This document shows, piece by piece, positions 1 to 8,789 of a stretch of DNA of 64,000 nucleotides. Both the position numbers and the translations under genes were made by a program. Positions within the stretch are counted from its first letter, which is position 1. Every line of letters starts with the position of its first letter. Below the pieces are notes generated by a model that did not search any database, was not told where the DNA came from, and worked only from the letters and a program-made list of their open reading frames with translations. The DNA comes from Mesorhizobium ventifaucium. Lineage in GTDB: Bacteria > Pseudomonadota > Alphaproteobacteria > Rhizobiales > Rhizobiaceae. The stretch lies in the NCBI RefSeq assembly GCF_935822925.1, contig NZ_CAKXZS010000001.1, forward strand, positions 62,001 to 126,000, given 5' to 3'.

Positions 1-359
1 GTGGAGGCAGGCCTCAGCTCTAACGGCTGTGAAGAGCCAGGCTGAGTCGAGTGTCCAAGTACCAAGGAGGTCAAAAGAGCCAGCCAGAGATACTTCATGC
101 TTGCCTCGAATGTGCCGACCAACTCATTGAACCAGTAGCCTTCTCGATGTGCCTTTGGGATATTCCCATAAGGCGGCCAACTCGGGAATGGAGTGACAGG
201 TTGCCTTGATGGCATTGTGAGGCTCTTCCGATCCGTTTGTACAGATAGAGCGGACCGTTTTTTTGGGACATTAATATTCCTTATGGTCTTGCGGCTGGGC
301 GCGTTGTTCTATCCTATTGTTGATTTCGAGAGATGGGCACATTTCAGGGGAGGGTGAAA
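1..359. other. No supportable gene
   Basis: I see no convincing coding region here. The last bases hold a good ribosome-binding sequence (GGGGAGGG) for the nuclease gene that follows. Confidence 0.5.
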
Positions 360-2096
360 ATGAAACACCGCCTGGTCTGCATTCTGACCACCGGACTGTT
401 CCTTGCGGTTCCAGCCTATGTTCACGCAGCCGAAAAGCTGACAATTCCCCAGATTCAAGGTTCAACGCACATCTCTCCCCATGTTCGATCGACGGTGATC
501 ATCGAGGGAGCCGTGACCCACATTTTCGGCAACAATTTCATTGTCCGAGATGAAGCGGGGGATGGCAACGACGCAACTTCGGACAGCATCATCGTCCGGC
601 GCAAAGCGACCGGCTTGACCGTGGGTGACCGGGTGCGTGTGGAGGGCGTGGTTCGCGAGTTCAATGAGAACGATGAGCCGCGGACAACAACAGACATCAA
701 TGATGCCGTCTTCGAGAGACTTTCTTCAGGCGTGCCTCTACCGCCTGTGGTCATTGGAGCGGCTGGCAGGTTGCCGCCGACCGATATTCTCTTCATTTCG
801 GAACACAGCGCCGACCCGGAAAACTCTGGCGCCGGTTTCTACGAGAGCCTGGAAGGCACGTACGTCCAGATCGACAATCCGGTTGTCGTTGGTCCGACTA
901 ACGACTTTGGCGAGTTCTGGGTCGTCGCCGACGGTGGCGCCGGCGCTTCCGGAATGAACTCGCTCGGCGGCATCACCGCTACACCCAGCGACGCCAATCC
1001 TGAGAGAATCCAGATTCAGGTGACGGACGCTCAGAAGCCGCAATTCCAACACGCGTTGGGTGACACGTTTGTCAGTATCGAAGGATACGTGACCTACGAT
1101 CGCGGGCTTTATGAAATTCGGTTGGCAAACACCACCGGCGCCAATCCAAAAGCGTGGGCACCCGAACCTGTCGGAGAGGCACAGGAAGACAATGTGCTGA
1201 CGATCGCTGGCTACAATGTCGAGAATTTGGATCCCGTCATCGAGGCTGTCGACAAGACGCCCGTCAACGATCCGGATGACGATGTCGGCGTTGGAAAATT
1301 CAGTTCGATTGCAGAACACGTTGTCAAGCTTCTAGGCTCGCCCGATATCGTCGCGCTGCAGGAAATGCAGGACAACGACGGTGGCCAATATGGCGAAGTG
1401 GTCGCGGCCGACCAGACGCTCAAACTTCTGATCGACGCAATCGTTGCGGCGGGTGGTCCGGCCTATCAGCCGCTCTCTATCGACCCGCTCGATGACACGT
1501 CAGGAGGCCAGCCCGGAGGGAACATCCGGGTCGCCTACCTCTACAATCCCGCACGCCTTACCCCCCACGCCTCGACACCAAAGCAGATCGATGCACCTGC
1601 TTTCGGCCGGAGCCGTCTGCCCTTGGTCGCGTCGTTCAGATTCCGCGGCAGCGAAGTAACCGTCATCAACGTTCATCTCTCGTCGAAATCCGGTAGCGGT
1701 GGCGCCTATGGGGCCATCCAACCACCGATTGACCCCGCCGAACCGGCGCGTATCGCACAGGCTCGGGCGGTGCGCGACTTCGTTAGAAGTCTGCCTGCAG
1801 ATAGCAATCGGGCAGTCGTCGTGTTGGGAGATTTCAACGCGTTTTGGTATGAGACCCCATTGCTCCTGCTGACCGGCAGCGAACCGCAATTCAAGAATCT
1901 TGCCCTCGACGAGCCGCCTTCGGAACGCATCAGCTACGTCTTTGACGGCAATTCGCAATCGCTCGATCACGCATTAACCCTGCTGGGGCCAGGACAGTCG
2001 GCCACCATGAAAACGCTGCACGTCAATTCGGTGCAGCCGGACAGCCGAAAAGTCAGCGACCACGATCCGAAATTGGTGAGAATAACGTTTCAGTGA
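360..2096 (+). CDS. Secreted endonuclease/exonuclease/phosphatase-family nuclease
   Basis: The 578-residue product starts with a signal peptide (MKHRLVCILTTGLFLA... ending near AHA/AEK at residue 24), so it is probably exported. Residues about 25-270 resemble the OB-like N-terminal part of extracellular nucleases. The C-terminal half carries the EEP catalytic motifs in order: YNVENLD, DIVALQEMQDND (metal-binding Glu), INVHLSSK, LGDFNAFW and VSDHDPKL (catalytic Asp-His). The family hydrolyses phosphodiesters, here most likely extracellular DNA. I chose the ATG at 360 over one 27 bases upstream because GGGGAGGG sits directly before it and the signal peptide starts there. It stands alone with no operon partner. 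The exact substrate cannot be read from the sequence. Confidence 0.85.
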   Translation: MKHRLVCILTTGLFLAVPAYVHAAEKLTIPQIQGSTHISPHVRSTVIIEGAVTHIFGNNFIVRDEAGDGNDATSDSIIVRRKATGLTVGDRVRVEGVVREFNENDEPRTTTDINDAVFERLSSGVPLPPVVIGAAGRLPPTDILFISEHSADPENSGAGFYESLEGTYVQIDNPVVVGPTNDFGEFWVVADGGAGASGMNSLGGITATPSDANPERIQIQVTDAQKPQFQHALGDTFVSIEGYVTYDRGLYEIRLANTTGANPKAWAPEPVGEAQEDNVLTIAGYNVENLDPVIEAVDKTPVNDPDDDVGVGKFSSIAEHVVKLLGSPDIVALQEMQDNDGGQYGEVVAADQTLKLLIDAIVAAGGPAYQPLSIDPLDDTSGGQPGGNIRVAYLYNPARLTPHASTPKQIDAPAFGRSRLPLVASFRFRGSEVTVINVHLSSKSGSGGAYGAIQPPIDPAEPARIAQARAVRDFVRSLPADSNRAVVVLGDFNAFWYETPLLLLTGSEPQFKNLALDEPPSERISYVFDGNSQSLDHALTLLGPGQSATMKTLHVNSVQPDSRKVSDHDPKLVRITFQ

Positions 2097-2176
2097 GAAG
2101 TCGAGCGTCTGTGCAGTAGGGGCGAGGCCCTCTGCACGACCTCCCTGAGCTCGGTCTGCACACGAAGAGAAGCGTA

Positions 2177-2413
2177 ATGCTGCGTCGAGACTTCATCAAA
2201 CTCGGAATGGCCGCAATGCTTCCGTTGGCAGGTTGCCGAACTACTGAGGATTTGGAGATAGCGGGCCGCTCCCTTGACGCGCATTGTCGCGTTCAACGCG
2301 TCCAACCTGTGCGCTTCAGCACGGAAACCGTTGACAAGCCATTCTCATCATTAACTGCAAAGCGACAGCCCGGAGTCGGGCAGCGAGGCAAAAGGACCCC
2401 GCCCGTCATATGA
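2177..2413 (+). pseudogene. Truncated Tat/lipoprotein-type amidohydrolase remnant
   Basis: The reading frame begins MLRRDFIKLGMAAMLPLAGC, which combines a twin-arginine-like start with a lipobox (LAGC). It continues to GRSLDAHC, like the DAHCHVFN metal-binding start of some amidohydrolases. Directly after DAHC the homology jumps to another frame (VAFNASNL), and nothing recognisable follows. I read it as the first 40 or so codons of a decayed lipoprotein hydrolase gene. The family assignment rests on one short motif. Confidence 0.4.
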
Positions 2414-2510
2414 ACTGCATGCCTCATAGTGCCTCGCAACATTTCGATGCTGCACTGCGGAACTTTGCGGTAAAGTGGGAGTTCTCTGTGCTTCTAGCAA
2501 GCGAGGTCTC

Positions 2511-2702
2511 ATGAGGCGCTTCAAGATTCTGCCGTCGGAATCAGGGCTGTGGTCTGTGATCGATAGCCTGACAGGGCTTCCCGCCGAGAGATACGGTCGG
2601 CCGCTCACCGGGCTGACCCGGTACGAGGCCGAAGAGGCTGCCTTTAACCTCAGCGAGAGCACTCCGCCATGGATGGCCTTGGTCAGACATCGCAGACGTT
2701 AA
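2511..2702 (+). CDS. Small conserved-looking hypothetical protein (63 aa)
   Basis: The product is basic at both ends (MRRFKILPSESG... to ...VRHRRR) and resembles small proteins common in rhizobial genomes with no known function. The ATG at 2511 has a GAGGT sequence 6-10 bases upstream. No domain or membrane segment is visible. It lies between a decayed lipoprotein gene and mobile-element debris. Confidence 0.5.
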   Translation: MRRFKILPSESGLWSVIDSLTGLPAERYGRPLTGLTRYEAEEAAFNLSESTPPWMALVRHRRR

Positions 2703-2703
2703 T

Positions 2704-2930
2704 CAAGGCTGCCGATTCCACGGATTGGTCGGACGCGATGCGCCTCCCACTCTCATCACACCCGATCGCGTAGCCTCTCACCTCTTCCTTTTGGATGCGC
2801 GCGTCATGGCAGGGGGCGCATGTGCTCTCCAGTTCGCCGTACCATAAGAGATTCGGATCGTCGCGGTGCGCCACCAGATGGTTGGCGACCGTGGCGGGAA
2901 CCGTCGCCCGTTCTCTTGCCGATGAAGTGC
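2704..2930 (-). pseudogene. HNH endonuclease fragment
   Basis: The minus strand encodes ATVPATVANHLVAHRDD followed by LESTCAPCHDARIQKEE. This matches the core of phage-type HNH nucleases: the H of the first helix, then CxxCHD with metal ligands. The N-terminal CxxC half runs into unrelated sequence near 2930-2990, where Tn3 transposase homology begins on the other strand. It looks like the C-terminal half of a gene cut by a transposon junction. Confidence 0.5.
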
Positions 2931-2979
2931 GGGGTGCCCGACACCGAAAGGGCGCGCGAGCTCCCGAACCTTCTGCCGA

Positions 2980-3232
2980 TCCTGACACGGGCGATCGACG
3001 GAGCCTCATCGAGCAGCAGTATGACGAGTTGATCAAATATGCGGCGGCCCCGCAGCACCGCACGGCCGATGCGGAATCGATCCTGTGCCGCTTTGCGCGG
3101 GCGAGCGTGCAGCGCCCGAGCTACAAGGCGCTGGCCCAACTCCGCAAGGCAATCAAGACCATTTTTCTCACCCGCTATCTCGGCTCGGAAGCCTTCCGGC
3201 GCGAAATCCACGAAGTGTCGCTTGGCAGTTAA
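2980..3232 (+). pseudogene. Tn3-family transposase fragment (internal part)
   Basis: The frame reads SLIEQQYDELIKYA, then YKALAQLRKAIKTIFL, then SEAFRREIHE. These match the late-middle part of Tn3 TnpA, whose usual form is ALAELGRAIKTIFLCRYL...REIHEGLNVVENWN. The frame runs out directly after REIHE. The remaining C-terminal section of such a transposase reappears at 8385-8576 in the same orientation, so the two may be halves of one gene split by later insertions (inference). Confidence 0.7.
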
Positions 3233-4384
3233 TGGTGAGAACGCAGTCGTTCGGTCAGATTTGGCAGTTTATTGCGAGAATGGCGTAGCCCGGATTCTCC
3301 ATTTTAACTGCAATCGCATCAGTGTGAAGGTCATGAATCCTTTTAATTCTATAAACCGGAATTCCGCTTGCAGTGGTGCTGAACTCCCTGGCGAGGCGAC
3401 CGGATCTTCGTGCTGGAGGAGAATATCGGACCGGTGCGTCGCGCGGTGAGCAAGGCACGACGGCCCGACCTTCGACGAGTTCGATCTGGCGAAACTGCCG
3501 CTCTTTCGCAACGTGGTCGATCTTCAGCGACAGCCTAGCGACCCCGGCTTCTAAACGCCGTCATGGAGTAGCTCCTGCACTCGTTCGACCGAAATGTCCG
3601 ATGCAAAGATCAGGTCGTGAGGGAATGTCCCTTCCCCGCAGATGATCGGCAGTCGCTCGATCGCGCGACGCACGGGATCGGCTTCTTCCGTGAACCAGCA
3701 GGTCGATATCAGAAGTAAAAAGGTTGCGGCGGTTACCGCGAACCCATGGCCGGCGCAGCAAGCGCTCTTTTCAGCAAGCGCCCTGGTCGGGAGCCGGTGA
3801 CGATGAAATTCGGCTCGGGTGCGACGATTACATGCTCGAGGTTCCATTCGGTCTTCCCGAGCGTGTCCGAAACTGAACAAGAATGTCGGAGCCCCACCCG
3901 CTGGCCGTTACAGCCAGGCACCGGCTGGCGAGCAAGCGGTGGAACGAAACGGAGCGCAAATCCGGCACGCAAATTGCTTTGATCTCGTAAGTGAGACGTC
4001 GGCAGGGCGTCGTGGAGGACCGAGAAATCAACCAGGAGCGTGCTCGATGCCCGCAATGAGACGGCCAGAACAGGACGATGAACCCAGCCACACCTGGGGA
4101 ACTGGACCGCTATAGCCAGCCGCGGCGCCTCCTCGTAGATCGCGCCTACTTCAGCCAAGCCGTCCACCAGCACTACGGGGGCCACCCTATGCAGCTCTCG
4201 AACGTGGCCACAGCGCGCATGTACATTCAAGTGCGCCCCTCAGCCTTGCGTGGTCCGCTCGAAGCGCGCCAGGAACGCATTGTGTGTGGACGAGGAACGT
4301 GCGCTTGGCAGTTCAGGGGGCGAGCGCTCTCGCACTCCTCCGATGCGCCGCACCCATTCTTCTGATCAGCCGGTTTGACCCGCC
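3233..4384. other. Decayed DNA without a supportable gene
   Basis: Only short unconnected coding-like stretches are visible. One example is a plus-strand run at about 3400-3555 that reads FVLEENIGPVRR and, after a one-base shift, FDEFDLAKLPLF before a stop. I do not recognise the family. Stop codons in all frames suggest decay. Confidence 0.5.
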
Positions 4385-6244
4385 ATGTCGCCTTTGCATT
4401 TCATCTATCGTCCCTTTGAGACGCTTATCCGCCCGCTGGATATCCCCTACGCGCCTTTGCCGGCAACAGGTCCGTTTGCGCTGCTTCTGCATTTCGCACG
4501 CATGTTCCGTGGCGCCTTGGCGACCATCGCCGTCTTCATGATGGCGGTCGAGGGAATCAACCTCGCGGTGATCTGGGGCATGTATATCATTGTGGACGGG
4601 GTGAGCACGAACGGTGCGGCGGTTTTCCTTGAGGAAGCTTGGCCTATGCTCACGTTCCTCGGCCTGCTGATGTTCCCCGTGCAACCGCTGCTGATGTTCA
4701 TCGCCAAGACATTGGGTTCCCAGGCAGTGTACGTATGCATGCCCGCGGCTATGCAATGGCATGGCTACAAGGCGGTCGAACGTCAGGACCTTGCATTCTT
4801 CCACGATCTCTTCGCCGGCCAGGTGGCGTCGCGTATTTCGCAACTCGCCGTCGCCGTGCAGCAGCAGATCGTCGTAGCGTCTTCCAGCATACCGTATTTT
4901 CTAGTGCAGTTTCTCGGTTCGCTTTCGCTGCTTGCCACGTTGTCCTGGCCGCTGGCGCTTCCGGTCTTTTTTTGGATCGTGGCGAACGCCGCAGTCGCGG
5001 TTGTGGCAGTGCCATATTTTGCCGTGCGGTCCCGCCACTCTGCCCGCGCGCGCAGCCTCGTCGTCGGCGCCATGACCGACCTCTACAGCAACATCCACGT
5101 GGTCAAGCTGTTTGCGGCCGAAGACAGCGAGGCGGACGCAATGCGCACCATCATGGGAGATGCCATCGAGACGCAACAGCTTGAACGGCGCATCCACTTA
5201 ACAACCGACACCAGCGTCGTCCTGCTGAACGTCCTTCTTTCGCTGACCAACATCGCCGTCGGGCTCTGGGGACTCGTGGCCGGTTTTGTCACCACCGGCC
5301 AATTTGTTGCTTCAATCGCACTCGTTCAGCGGCTCAACGCCAACTCCCTGGCCTTTCTCCAGCTAGGACAGCAGATATTCCAGGCTGTGGGCACGATACG
5401 CGACGCGATGCCGGTCATCACCACGCCTTCAACGGTAACCGATGTCTCCGGAGCCAGGCCGCTGGCCGTTATCGCCGGCACGGTCGAGTTCAGGGATATC
5501 CGGTTCGAATACCGGCAAGGAAAAGGGGTAATCGAGAATCTATCGCTCAGGGTCCGCGCCGGCGAGAAGGTCGGGCTCGTCGGCATGTCGGGGTCCGGCA
5601 AGTCAACGCTTGTCAGCCTGCTTCTGCGGTTCTTCGACGTAAACGATGGCGCAATCTTCGTCGACGGCCAGGATATCCGTTCGGTGACGCAGGCAAGCCT
5701 GCGTCAGAATATCGGGGTCGTGACCCAGGATGTCTCGTTGCTCCATCGCTCTGTCGGGGACAATATCCGTTACGGCCGGCCGGATGCCTCGCCGGAGGAG
5801 GTCGAACGCGCCGCAATGCTGGCCGATGCGGACGGTTTCGTGGCCGATCTCAAGGACAGCGAAAACCGCACCGGCTACGATGCTTTCGTCGGTGACCGCG
5901 GGGTGAAGCTTTCTGGCGGCCAGCGTCAGCGGGTCGCCATCGCTCGGGTGCTGCTTAAGGACGCGCCAATCCTCCTTCTAGACGAGGCGACTTCTGCCCT
6001 GGACAGTGAAGCCGAGGCGGCGGTCCAAGAAAAACTCGAGCTTATAATGGAGGGCAAGACGGTGATCGCCATTGCCCACCGCCTGTCGACGATTGCCAGC
6101 ATGGACAGGATCGTCGTGCTCGACAAAGGGCGCATCGTTGAGGAGGGCTCCCCCTCGGAGCTACTCAAACGCGACGGCCTGTATGCCCGCCTGTGGCGGC
6201 GGCAGACCGGCGGCCACATTGCCGACAGTTCCGAGGAGAGATAA
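4385..6244 (+). CDS. ABC exporter, fused permease and ATPase (ABCB/MsbA type)
   Basis: The 619-residue protein has a type-I exporter layout. A membrane domain of about six helices spans residues 40-335, followed by an ATPase domain from about 365. The ATPase shows Walker A (GMSGSGKSTL), signature (LSGGQRQRVAIAR), Walker B (ILLLDEATSALD) and the switch histidine (IAIAHRLST). Such half-transporters work as homodimers in the inner membrane and export lipids, peptides or drugs; the substrate cannot be told here. The start is weakly supported because no strong ribosome-binding site precedes it. It is intact although it is flanked on both sides by transposon debris. Confidence 0.9.
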   Translation: MSPLHFIYRPFETLIRPLDIPYAPLPATGPFALLLHFARMFRGALATIAVFMMAVEGINLAVIWGMYIIVDGVSTNGAAVFLEEAWPMLTFLGLLMFPVQPLLMFIAKTLGSQAVYVCMPAAMQWHGYKAVERQDLAFFHDLFAGQVASRISQLAVAVQQQIVVASSSIPYFLVQFLGSLSLLATLSWPLALPVFFWIVANAAVAVVAVPYFAVRSRHSARARSLVVGAMTDLYSNIHVVKLFAAEDSEADAMRTIMGDAIETQQLERRIHLTTDTSVVLLNVLLSLTNIAVGLWGLVAGFVTTGQFVASIALVQRLNANSLAFLQLGQQIFQAVGTIRDAMPVITTPSTVTDVSGARPLAVIAGTVEFRDIRFEYRQGKGVIENLSLRVRAGEKVGLVGMSGSGKSTLVSLLLRFFDVNDGAIFVDGQDIRSVTQASLRQNIGVVTQDVSLLHRSVGDNIRYGRPDASPEEVERAAMLADADGFVADLKDSENRTGYDAFVGDRGVKLSGGQRQRVAIARVLLKDAPILLLDEATSALDSEAEAAVQEKLELIMEGKTVIAIAHRLSTIASMDRIVVLDKGRIVEEGSPSELLKRDGLYARLWRRQTGGHIADSSEER

Positions 6245-6419
6245 GCCGACTGGAAGGTCGTTCGTCACGGCTCCGCGCTGCTCGCAATGCTTGGCTGTTG
6301 TCGTAGAGAGCGGGCATGTTCGCGTTAGACAAATCTCGGCTTTCGCCGCCTCCGTCGCAAATGTGTGGGAATGGGCGACGAGATGCCACAAGAGCTCTTC
6401 GGTTCTATCGCGAGAAGCT

Positions 6420-6565
6420 GACCGCCCGCCGCCGTGCCGATGCTGGTACCGCCGAGTCTTAAGCAGTAGTGATCGCTCGACTTCGTCTCCGACCGTTCCA
6501 CATCCTCACTGTCGTCGACGATTGGACGCGGGACACAAAGCGCGCTGCTGAGGCGGTGCCCGAAC
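6420..6565 (+). pseudogene. IS3-family transposase (OrfB) fragment
   Basis: Fragments in different frames read SLDFVSD and FHILTVVDDWTRD. These are the motif around the first catalytic Asp of IS3/IS407-group integrases, normally WSLDFVSD...VVDDFTRE. A deletion or frameshift joins them and the rest of the element is missing. Confidence 0.6.
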
Positions 6566-7188
6566 GTGCAAGGACACAGAAGCTTACGATACGAGGGTTG
6601 AGCCGAGTCGAAAAACGCATTGGAAACTCCGTCTGGTGCAATCCGGACCGGGTCACAAGGCATGGTACAAGAGTTGGGTGGCGCAACACCGCTGGTTAAT
6701 TGCGCCGGTGCTATCGCGGCCTCTGGTCCGCAACGGCGCAGGCAACACGCCGAGGAGCAGGGGCGCATGGCAGATTGCCCCAACCGGCTCGACGTCGCCA
6801 TGCTCGACGAGCTTCGGGAATTGGGGTCAGCGAACGCATAACCGGCAGGGCCGGGGGGTGGCTCGTTTGCCGACGCCACTGCAATTGGCCCCGCAACGGG
6901 GTCGCGAGCCGGAATTCAACCAGGCCGTTCGCCCTAAAACTGATCCAGCTCAAGGCAGCCCACCGCTACCCATGTAGAACGGGCAACGAGCGCGGTGCGC
7001 ACCAAACAAAGGGCAATGACCAAAGCCGTCCTCGACATCGCATCGGAGTTCAACGTCTTTGCACCAATGCCCAGGAATGGTCGACGCGACAAACAACTCC
7101 CCGCGTACAGGCGCTGAGAGCCGCCGACGTTTAACTGAAAATCACAAACGGGCTATCCCGATCCCTGGGGGGCCAAGGAGGCCGCCCC
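6566..7188. other. No supportable gene
   Basis: Open stretches exist, but none has a start with a ribosome-binding site or a recognisable motif. The last bases (AAGGAGG) form the ribosome-binding site of the truncated omptin-like gene at 7189. Confidence 0.5.
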
Positions 7189-7437
7189 ATGAATCGCTGC
7201 ACATCATCAGTTGCAATTCTTGCTTTCGCCACCGTCTGCACATTGTCTGCCGTCGCTACGGCGGCGGATCGGACCATCTATGCAGCGCCCGACAAGAGCC
7301 TCGTGTTTCTTAGTGGCGTCGGCTACACGTGGCTCAAGGCCAACGAGCTTGTCTACGACAGGGGCAGATCACAATGGGCACGAACAATCCGCCGCTTTCG
7401 CCCGCGGACGTCGAACGCTTCGGGCCTGATCCCCTGA
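7189..7437 (+). pseudogene. Truncated omptin-like outer-membrane protease gene
   Basis: The reading frame has an excellent ribosome-binding site and a cleavable signal peptide (MNRCTSSVAILAFATV...ATAAD). It then reads GVGYTWLKANELVYD, like the first beta strands of omptins (usually GxLSGKAKExVYD). Homology ends near 7345, and the frame is replaced by the start of the YggS gene at 7374. At most the first 55 or so residues of an outer-membrane barrel remain. The family call rests on one motif. Confidence 0.4.
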
Positions 7438-8174
7438 CCAGCTTCCGCACCAATCTGGCGTCGGTTGAAGAGCGCATCACGCTTGCTTGCGCACGGGCCG
7501 GGCGCGACCGAGCCTCCGTGCGGTTGCTGCCGATCACCAAGACGGTGCCGGCCCATATCCTGCGATATGCCTTCGACGTCGGCATCAGCACCTTCGGCGA
7601 GAACAAGATCCAGGAGGCAATGACAAAGTGCGAGGCGCTTCACGATCTCGCCATCGACTGGAGCATCGTCGGACATCTGCAGACCAACAAGGCCAAATAT
7701 CTGACCCGCTTCGCGCGTGAGTTTCATGCGCTCGACAGCCTGCGGCTCGCCGACCTTCTGAACACGAGGCTGGAGCGCGAAGATCGCTTCCTCGACGTCT
7801 ATGTGCAGGTCAACACGTCTGGCGAGGACAGCAAGTTCGGCCTCCATCCGAACGCACTGCTGCCCTTCGTGGAGACCCTCGATCAGGTTCCCCGTCTCCG
7901 GCCATGCGGGTTGATGACACTTGCGCTGTTTTCCTCCGACATGGCCAAGGTGCGGCCTTGCTTCATTCTGCTGCGCCGGCTGCGGGACAAAGCCGTGAAG
8001 CACAACGCCGCGCTCACCGGACTCTCCATGGGTATGACCGGAGACTTCGAGGAAGCCATCGAGGAAGGCGCCACTGTCGTGCGCGTCGGTCAGGCCATCT
8101 TCGGCAAGCGGCCGACGCCTGACGGCCACTACTGGCCGGGTTTCGTCCCCACCGATCGAGGAATTGAACCATGA
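7374..8174 (+). CDS. YggS/PLPBP-family pyridoxal-phosphate homeostasis protein
   Basis: The 266-residue protein matches the alanine-racemase-like fold-III family that binds PLP but has no known catalytic turnover. Visible motifs are LLPITKTVP (PLP lysine), STFGENKIQEA, WSIVGHLQTNKAK and SMGMTGDFEEAI (phosphate-binding loop). In other bacteria it keeps free PLP and amino-acid/keto-acid pools balanced. The start at 7374 fits the family N-terminus, although the frame is open 45 bases further upstream. Its stop overlaps the start of a truncated dapA-like gene (ATGA), so the two were once an operon. A genuine chromosomal yggS would normally sit elsewhere, so this may be an accessory copy. Confidence 0.85.
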   Translation: MGTNNPPLSPADVERFGPDPLTSFRTNLASVEERITLACARAGRDRASVRLLPITKTVPAHILRYAFDVGISTFGENKIQEAMTKCEALHDLAIDWSIVGHLQTNKAKYLTRFAREFHALDSLRLADLLNTRLEREDRFLDVYVQVNTSGEDSKFGLHPNALLPFVETLDQVPRLRPCGLMTLALFSSDMAKVRPCFILLRRLRDKAVKHNAALTGLSMGMTGDFEEAIEEGATVVRVGQAIFGKRPTPDGHYWPGFVPTDRGIEP

Positions 8175-8324
8175 TTTTTCGCAAACGGCCTGTCTGCTTT
8201 TCCGATCACCCCCGCCGATCGTTCCGGCCGGGTCGACGTTGACGCGCTACGGAAACTGGTCAGCCGGCTGATCGCGGCTGAGGTCGATTCCATCGGCCTG
8301 CTCGGCAGCACCGGCATTTATATG
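8171..8324 (+). pseudogene. Truncated dihydrodipicolinate-synthase-like gene (copy 1)
   Basis: The ATG overlaps the yggS stop as ATGA. After one extra base in an A-run near 8183, the frame reads GLSAFPITPADRSG and IGLLGSTGIYM, the N-terminus of the DapA aldolase family. Homology ends at about 8324, where Tn3 transposase sequence follows. It is a paralogue of the complete gene at 39249-40151 and the truncated one at 12838-13146. Confidence 0.75.
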
Positions 8325-8384
8325 TCACTAATGCTTTCGCCAATCATCAATGTTGCAGAGATGGGCGCAGCGGCGAAGCTGCCA

Positions 8385-8576
8385 ATCTCCCTCCTTGCGG
8401 GGGAGATGGCCGGCAGGCCAGGGCGAAACATTCCAGATACGCTGTTGAAGCATATCTCGCCGCTGAGTTGGGAACATATCAACCTGACAGGCATCTACAC
8501 CTGGGACACCGAGCATCAGATGCCCGAAGGCTTTCGAACCCTTAGGCTACCGACCCCAACCCGGCGAGCCGCATGA
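8385..8576 (+). pseudogene. Tn3-family transposase C-terminal fragment
   Basis: The frame ends with IPDTLLKHISPLSWEHINL and TGIYTWD, the hallmark C-terminus of Tn3-family TnpA (usually HxSPLGWEHINLTGDYxW). It stops at 8576. No terminal inverted repeat could be recognised beyond it. See the matching internal fragment at 2980-3232. Confidence 0.75.
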
Positions 8577-8789
8577 GTTTCACGATCCGTTCGGGCTTAG
8601 CGCAAGATTTTGTACAGCTCTTGTCCTCACCCCAGATTGTGAGCTAAGGACACCTTTCGTCCTGACAATCATGGTATCCTGCAAAGAAGATGCGGAGTGG
8701 CAAGCGGCCAGTCACTCGGACACTGGCTGCCTGTGGGAATGTCCACGAGGCGACACTTGGGTGAATCATATATGGGCACGTCGAGTAAG

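Noticed and set aside
738..1319. Long minus-strand frame opposite the secreted nuclease
   Set aside because: It is only the complement of a GC-rich gene; the plus strand carries all nuclease motifs.
3551..3880. Minus-strand frame with ADPVRRAIERLPIICGEGTF
   Set aside because: It looks somewhat protein-like but has no family I recognise and no ribosome-binding site; not listed as a gene.
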